From Isoptericola cucumis (GTDB lineage Bacteria; Actinomycetota; Actinomycetes; Actinomycetales; Cellulomonadaceae): DNA of 64,000 nucleotides. The position numbers and the translations under genes were made by a program. This document shows, in pieces, positions 61,064-64,000 of this stretch. Location: contig NZ_BMDG01000016.1 of the NCBI RefSeq assembly GCF_014635665.1, forward strand, positions 48,547 to 112,546. The letters are read 5' to 3'. Position 1 is the first letter of the stretch. Every line of letters starts with the position of its first letter. The notes beneath the pieces are model-generated. The model had not been told where the DNA came from and made no database searches. It saw only the letters and a list, made by a program, of their open reading frames with translations.

Positions 61064-62227
61064 TCAGCCCGCCTTCCCGGCCGGCATTGCGGGCTTGAGG
61101 ATGACCTTGGTCCACCCGTCGGTGCGGTCGTCGAACTGTTGGTAGGCCTCGACGGCGCCGTCGAGAGGCAGCTCGTGGGAGACGATCCAAGACGGTGTCG
61201 CCTTGCCCGCCGCGATCAGGTCTCGCAGCCGCCGGTTGTACTTCTTGACCGGCGCCTGCCCGGTGCCGATGGTCTGGCCCTTGAACCAAGACAGTCCGAA
61301 GTCGAAGGGGACCTTGCCCTGCTGGGCCATCTCGTCCGGGCCGCCCGGATCGGCGGGCAGGAACACCCCCACCACTCCGATGCCGCCGGTGAACCTGACC
61401 GAGGCGATGATCCGATTCATCGTCAACGCGGGGTCCTCGGTGCCTTGCGGGTCGTGGGCCTGGTAGCCGACACACTCACACCCGCGATCCGCACCCAGAC
61501 CCATCGTCTGGTCCAAGACGGCCTGGACCGGGTCGACCTTCGAGTCGTCGATCGCGATCGCGCCGATCTGCTCGGCGAGCTTGAGCCGGTCTGCGTGCCG
61601 GTCGACGACCATCACCTTGGCCGCTCCCTTGATCGTCGCCGAGTACGCCGCCATCAGCCCGACGGGCCCACCGCCATAGATCACCACGGAGTCACCCGGG
61701 ACCACCCCGGCCATCTCGGTGGCGTGATACCCGGTCGGGAAGATGTCGGCCAACATCACGTAGTCGTTCTCCTTCTCCGCCGCGTCCTCCCCCAGGCGAA
61801 GGCAGTTGTGGTCGCCGTAGGGCACCCGCAGGTATTCCGCCTGCCCACCGGCCCAGGGACCCATCGCGGCGAACCCGTACGCGGCGCCGGCGGCAGCGGG
61901 ATCTGGCTGGGTGGTCAGGCAGTAGTTGGTCAGGCCCCGCTCGCAGTTCTTGCAGAAGCCGCACGAGATATTGAACGGCAGCACCACATGCCCACCGACC
62001 TCGACCTTGTCCACACCGCTGCCGACCTCGACGACCTCGCCCATGTTCTCGTGCCCGAACGTGCGCCCGGTCTCGAAGTCGGTGCGGCCCTCGTACATAT
62101 GCAGATCCGACCCGCAGATGTTGGTGGCGGTGATCCGCACCAGCACATCGGTCGGACGTTCGATCCTGGCGTCCGGCACATCGTTGACGCTGACCTGACG
62201 CGGCCCTTCGTAAACAACTGCTTTCAT
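61064..62227 (-). CDS. Zinc alcohol dehydrogenase, formaldehyde-dehydrogenase-like
   Basis: A 387-aa medium-chain dehydrogenase. TNICGSDLHMYEGR near 36 and GHENMGEV supply catalytic zinc ligands, CGFCKNCERGLTNYC near 90-104 binds the structural zinc, and IYGGGPVGLMAAYSA near 185 binds NAD. The insert FPTGYHATEMAGVVPGDS and overall length match glutathione-independent formaldehyde dehydrogenases (FdhA), though other aldehydes or alcohols are possible. ATG at 62227 is preceded by GAGGAG. A 16-bp perfect palindrome lies 21 bp upstream. First gene of the dehydrogenase-DJ-1-ABM operon. Confidence 0.9.
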   Translation of the reverse strand: MKAVVYEGPRQVSVNDVPDARIERPTDVLVRITATNICGSDLHMYEGRTDFETGRTFGHENMGEVVEVGSGVDKVEVGGHVVLPFNISCGFCKNCERGLTNYCLTTQPDPAAAGAAYGFAAMGPWAGGQAEYLRVPYGDHNCLRLGEDAAEKENDYVMLADIFPTGYHATEMAGVVPGDSVVIYGGGPVGLMAAYSATIKGAAKVMVVDRHADRLKLAEQIGAIAIDDSKVDPVQAVLDQTMGLGADRGCECVGYQAHDPQGTEDPALTMNRIIASVRFTGGIGVVGVFLPADPGGPDEMAQQGKVPFDFGLSWFKGQTIGTGQAPVKKYNRRLRDLIAAGKATPSWIVSHELPLDGAVEAYQQFDDRTDGWTKVILKPAMPAGKAG

Positions 62228-62248
62228 GCTCGGCTCCTCGGCGTCGGA

Positions 62249-62264
62249 GTCCACGTACGTGGAC
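62249..62264. promoter_or_regulatory. 16-bp perfect palindrome upstream of the dehydrogenase
   Basis: GTCCACGTACGTGGAC, perfectly self-complementary, sits between the divergent dehydrogenase (start 62227) and LtrA (start 62511) genes, close to the former. Likely a repressor site; the regulator is not in the window. Confidence 0.5.
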
Positions 62265-62510
62265 CTGCTCTGCGGCGGAACGCCACCGATCCCCACGCTC
62301 GACCGCGAGACGCACCCGAAGCAATCGACGCTACTCCGCCCCCGTGACCGAGTCGAGACCTCGGTGAGCAAGACTGCCAGGGTCACCGACCGAGATGGAA
62401 CTCCCCGGGCCGCGCGCTGCCGTGCGGTTGGAGGACCCCGGTGATCGGCTGAGGGCAACGACGCTGCTGCGCCACCCGATCCCGTCAGGAGACAGGAGGC
62501 ATCACTGGCT

Positions 62511-63326
62511 ATGAGTGCCTCCGAGCCGGGCGCCGAGAAGGACGACCGGACCACAGACGCCCTGGAGCTGTTCTTCGACCTGGTCTTCGTGTTCGCGATG
62601 TCCCAGGTCACCCAGTTGATGCTCGCCGAGGGCTCGTGGCTGGGACTGGCACGAGGCGCGTTGGCGTTGACAGCAGTGTGGTGGACCTGGGTCTGCTACG
62701 CCTGGCTGACCAACACCACCAGCGATGCCAGAGTGGCGGCACGGATACTGACCCTTGCCGCCATGGCAGCGATGCTGGTCGCCGCCATCGCGCTACCAGA
62801 TGCGTTCGCCGCTCGGGCTCTGGTCTTCGCGGTGGCCTTCCTGTGTGTGCGGCTGGTGCACCTGGTGCTCCTGGTTCTCGAGACAGGGCACAGCCGCGAG
62901 CAGCGATCAGCGGCCATCCATCTGATGCCCAGCCTGTTGGCCGGACCCTGCCTCGTCCTGCTCGCCGCGTTCCTCGGCGCGCCGTACCGGGAGCTGGTGT
63001 GGATCCTCGCCGCGCTGATCGACCTCGGCGGCCCGCTGGTTGTCGGATTCGGGGGACTTCGCGTGCTGCCCCGCTACTTCGTCGACCGGCACGGGCTGAT
63101 CATCATCATCGCCCTCGGCGAGACCATCGTCCAGGTCGGAACCGGCGCCACCCGAGACCTGAGTCAACCGGGCGTCCTTACAGCGGTCATCCTGGCGGTG
63201 CTCATCGCCGGCCAGCTCTGGTGGTCCTACTTCGCCCTCACCGACGCTGCCCAAGCACGGCTGACTGTGGCTTGCGCCGATAAATGGCGGGGTTCTGTAG
63301 GTGCTATGTGGCGGCCTGTCAACTGA
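62511..63326 (+). pseudogene. Low-temperature-requirement protein A, truncated
   Basis: Residues 1-~250 are a clear LtrA (PF06772) membrane protein: TTDALELFFDLVFVFAMSQVTQLML, RALVFAVAFLCVRLVHLVLLVL, FVDRHGLIIIIALGETIVQVG. Full-length members have about 360-400 residues. Here the frame leaves the family after ALTDAAQARLT and ends in CADKWRGSVGAMWRPVN, encoded by A+T-rich DNA that leads into the transposition ATPase gene. I read this as truncation by insertion near 63260-63285. Whether the shortened protein is functional is unknown. An AGGAGG lies 13 bases before the ATG, rather far. Confidence 0.75.
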
Positions 63327-63936
63327 CGCCGATGACAAGGGTGCTGGCGGCGGCTTCGATGACGTCGTTGGTGATGGTGTCGAGTTCGTTGATCTTCAGG
63401 ACGCGCTCGATCTGGGGGAAGAGTCGTTCCAGGAGTCGGAAGTTCCCTCGGGTGATGCGGGCGATGGCGGCGATGGCTTGGGCGTCGGTGAAGTCCTCTG
63501 GGTCGAGGGTCTTGGTGAGGGCGCGCCAGTGCCGTTGAAGGACGAAGAGCAGTTCGTCCTTGCCCAGGGGCCGGTACTGGTGGGCGAAGCCGACGCGGCT
63601 GTAGAACTGGGGGTAGTGGCTGAACTGCTTCTCCAGGCCGGGCATGCCGATCAGGATGAGGGCGATGTTGTCGCGGTCGTAGCGATCGCGCAGCAGTTCC
63701 AGTGCGGTGGGGCGTAGGCGTTCGGACTCATCGACGATGATCAGCTCGACGTAGTTCCTGCTGTGGCGCCACCCGCGCGTCTCTGGCGTGACCTGTCCGG
63801 CCGGCGCGAGGTGCTGCTCGATGCAGATATTGGTGCGGGAGATGACCTGGTCGAGCTCCTCCTTCAGGGCCCGTGGCGTGGTCAGCACGCTGGGGGTGTA
63901 GAGCACGGTACGGCTCTTGGCCAGCGCGGCGTAGAT
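63319..63936 (-). pseudogene. TniB/TnsC-like transposition ATPase, N-terminus cut off
   Basis: The readable part is ~200 residues of an AAA ATPase of the transposition-helper type (TniB/TnsC/MuB-like). Walker B is ELIIVDESERL, followed by LLRDRYDRDNIALILIGMPGLEKQF and RVGFAHQYRPLGKDELLFVL. Upstream the frame continues as IYAALAKSRTVLYTPS, the helix expected right after a Walker A GKST, but the P-loop itself is replaced at 63936/63937 by DNA resembling an IS end and a stop soon follows. The partner transposase is not in the window. The gene appears inactive. Confidence 0.7.
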
Positions 63937-64000
63937 TGTCCCGCCCCGGGTTCAGTGGAGGCTCGATACTGACGCCTCGACGGTAGCCGGGGCGGTGTGG
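63937..64000. mobile_element. Putative IS3-type element end, runs off the window
   Basis: TGTCCCGCCCCGGGTTCAGT begins exactly where the ATPase coding frame breaks, and starts with TG as IS3-family ends do. Only 64 bp are visible, with no transposase. Assigned by resemblance of the terminus and by the way it splits the P-loop. Confidence 0.45.

Larger units (their letters stand above)
59512..64000. mobile_element. Probable genomic island, right end outside window
   Basis: From about 59512 the DNA is visibly richer in A+T than its flank and codon choice is more relaxed. It carries an IS-end-like repeat, an iron-transport pseudogene, a three-gene oxidoreductase/DJ-1/monooxygenase operon, a truncated LtrA gene and transposition genes, one of them interrupted. 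The left boundary is set by the repeat; the right is not seen. No integrase or tRNA attachment site is visible. Confidence 0.5.

Noticed and set aside
1..64000. tRNA, rRNA or other recognisable structured RNA genes
   Set aside because: Intergenic gaps were read for TPsiC-like GGTTCGAATCC sequences and other conserved RNA motifs; none was found by eye. A covariance-model search would be needed to exclude small RNAs.

Overview
The window is chromosomal DNA of a very GC-rich actinobacterium. Dense gene packing, many GTG starts, ATGA/GTGA overlaps, an ECF41 sigma factor, a DUF222/HNH (13E12-type) protein and an NfeD-flotillin pair point to Actinomycetota. The gene families and composition resemble Micrococcales such as Cellulosimicrobium, Cellulomonas or Isoptericola. 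That placement is inference, because no 16S rRNA or other marker lies here.

Layout. 0-12 kb: a partial holin-like membrane protein, a WXG100-like/hydrolase pair, an ECF41 sigma factor facing its flavoprotein target, purB, a MITE-like inverted repeat beside a decayed PadR/membrane gene, a LacI-flavin reductase-arylamine N-acetyltransferase operon, and an MmyB-type regulator divergent from an SDR. 11-15.5 kb: envelope and secreted hydrolases (M23 peptidase, DigH-like GHL10 protein, SGNH esterase). 15.5-23.3 kb: an AbgT transporter with a divergent M20 amidohydrolase, a secreted metallophosphoesterase, an NhaC-type antiporter, a rhodanese and a DUF4336 protein. 23.4-29.9 kb: a phosphonate catabolic operon (phosphonoacetate hydrolase, MFS carrier, TIGR03364 flavoprotein, aldehyde dehydrogenase) with a convergent LysR gene. 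30-35.5 kb: pgm, an SDR, an acetyltransferase and two MFS transporters. 35.7-41.9 kb: two large repetitive secreted proteins, one LPVTG-anchored with six 294-bp repeats. 42-59.5 kb: mainly housekeeping genes (rubrerythrin-VIT1, RNase H, AlkA-like glycosylase, FrnE, flotillin/NfeD, PH-domain protein, HNH protein, MOSC, NDH-2, APC permease, and an ABC exporter with a TetR regulator).

From about 59.5 kb to the right edge the DNA changes. It becomes visibly richer in A+T and holds an IS-end-like repeat, a broken iron-transport gene, a small stress/oxidoreductase operon, a truncated LtrA gene, and a TniB/TnsC-like transposition ATPase that is itself cut by what looks like an IS3-type end. This is read as an accessory island.

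The most coherent functional unit is the phosphonate operon. As read, the flavoprotein would make phosphonoacetaldehyde from an aminoethylphosphonate, the dehydrogenase would oxidise it to phosphonoacetate, and PhnA would cleave that to acetate and phosphate. Neither a PhnW transaminase nor a PhnX phosphonatase is present. A perfect T-N11-A palindrome upstream of phnA is a good candidate LysR site.
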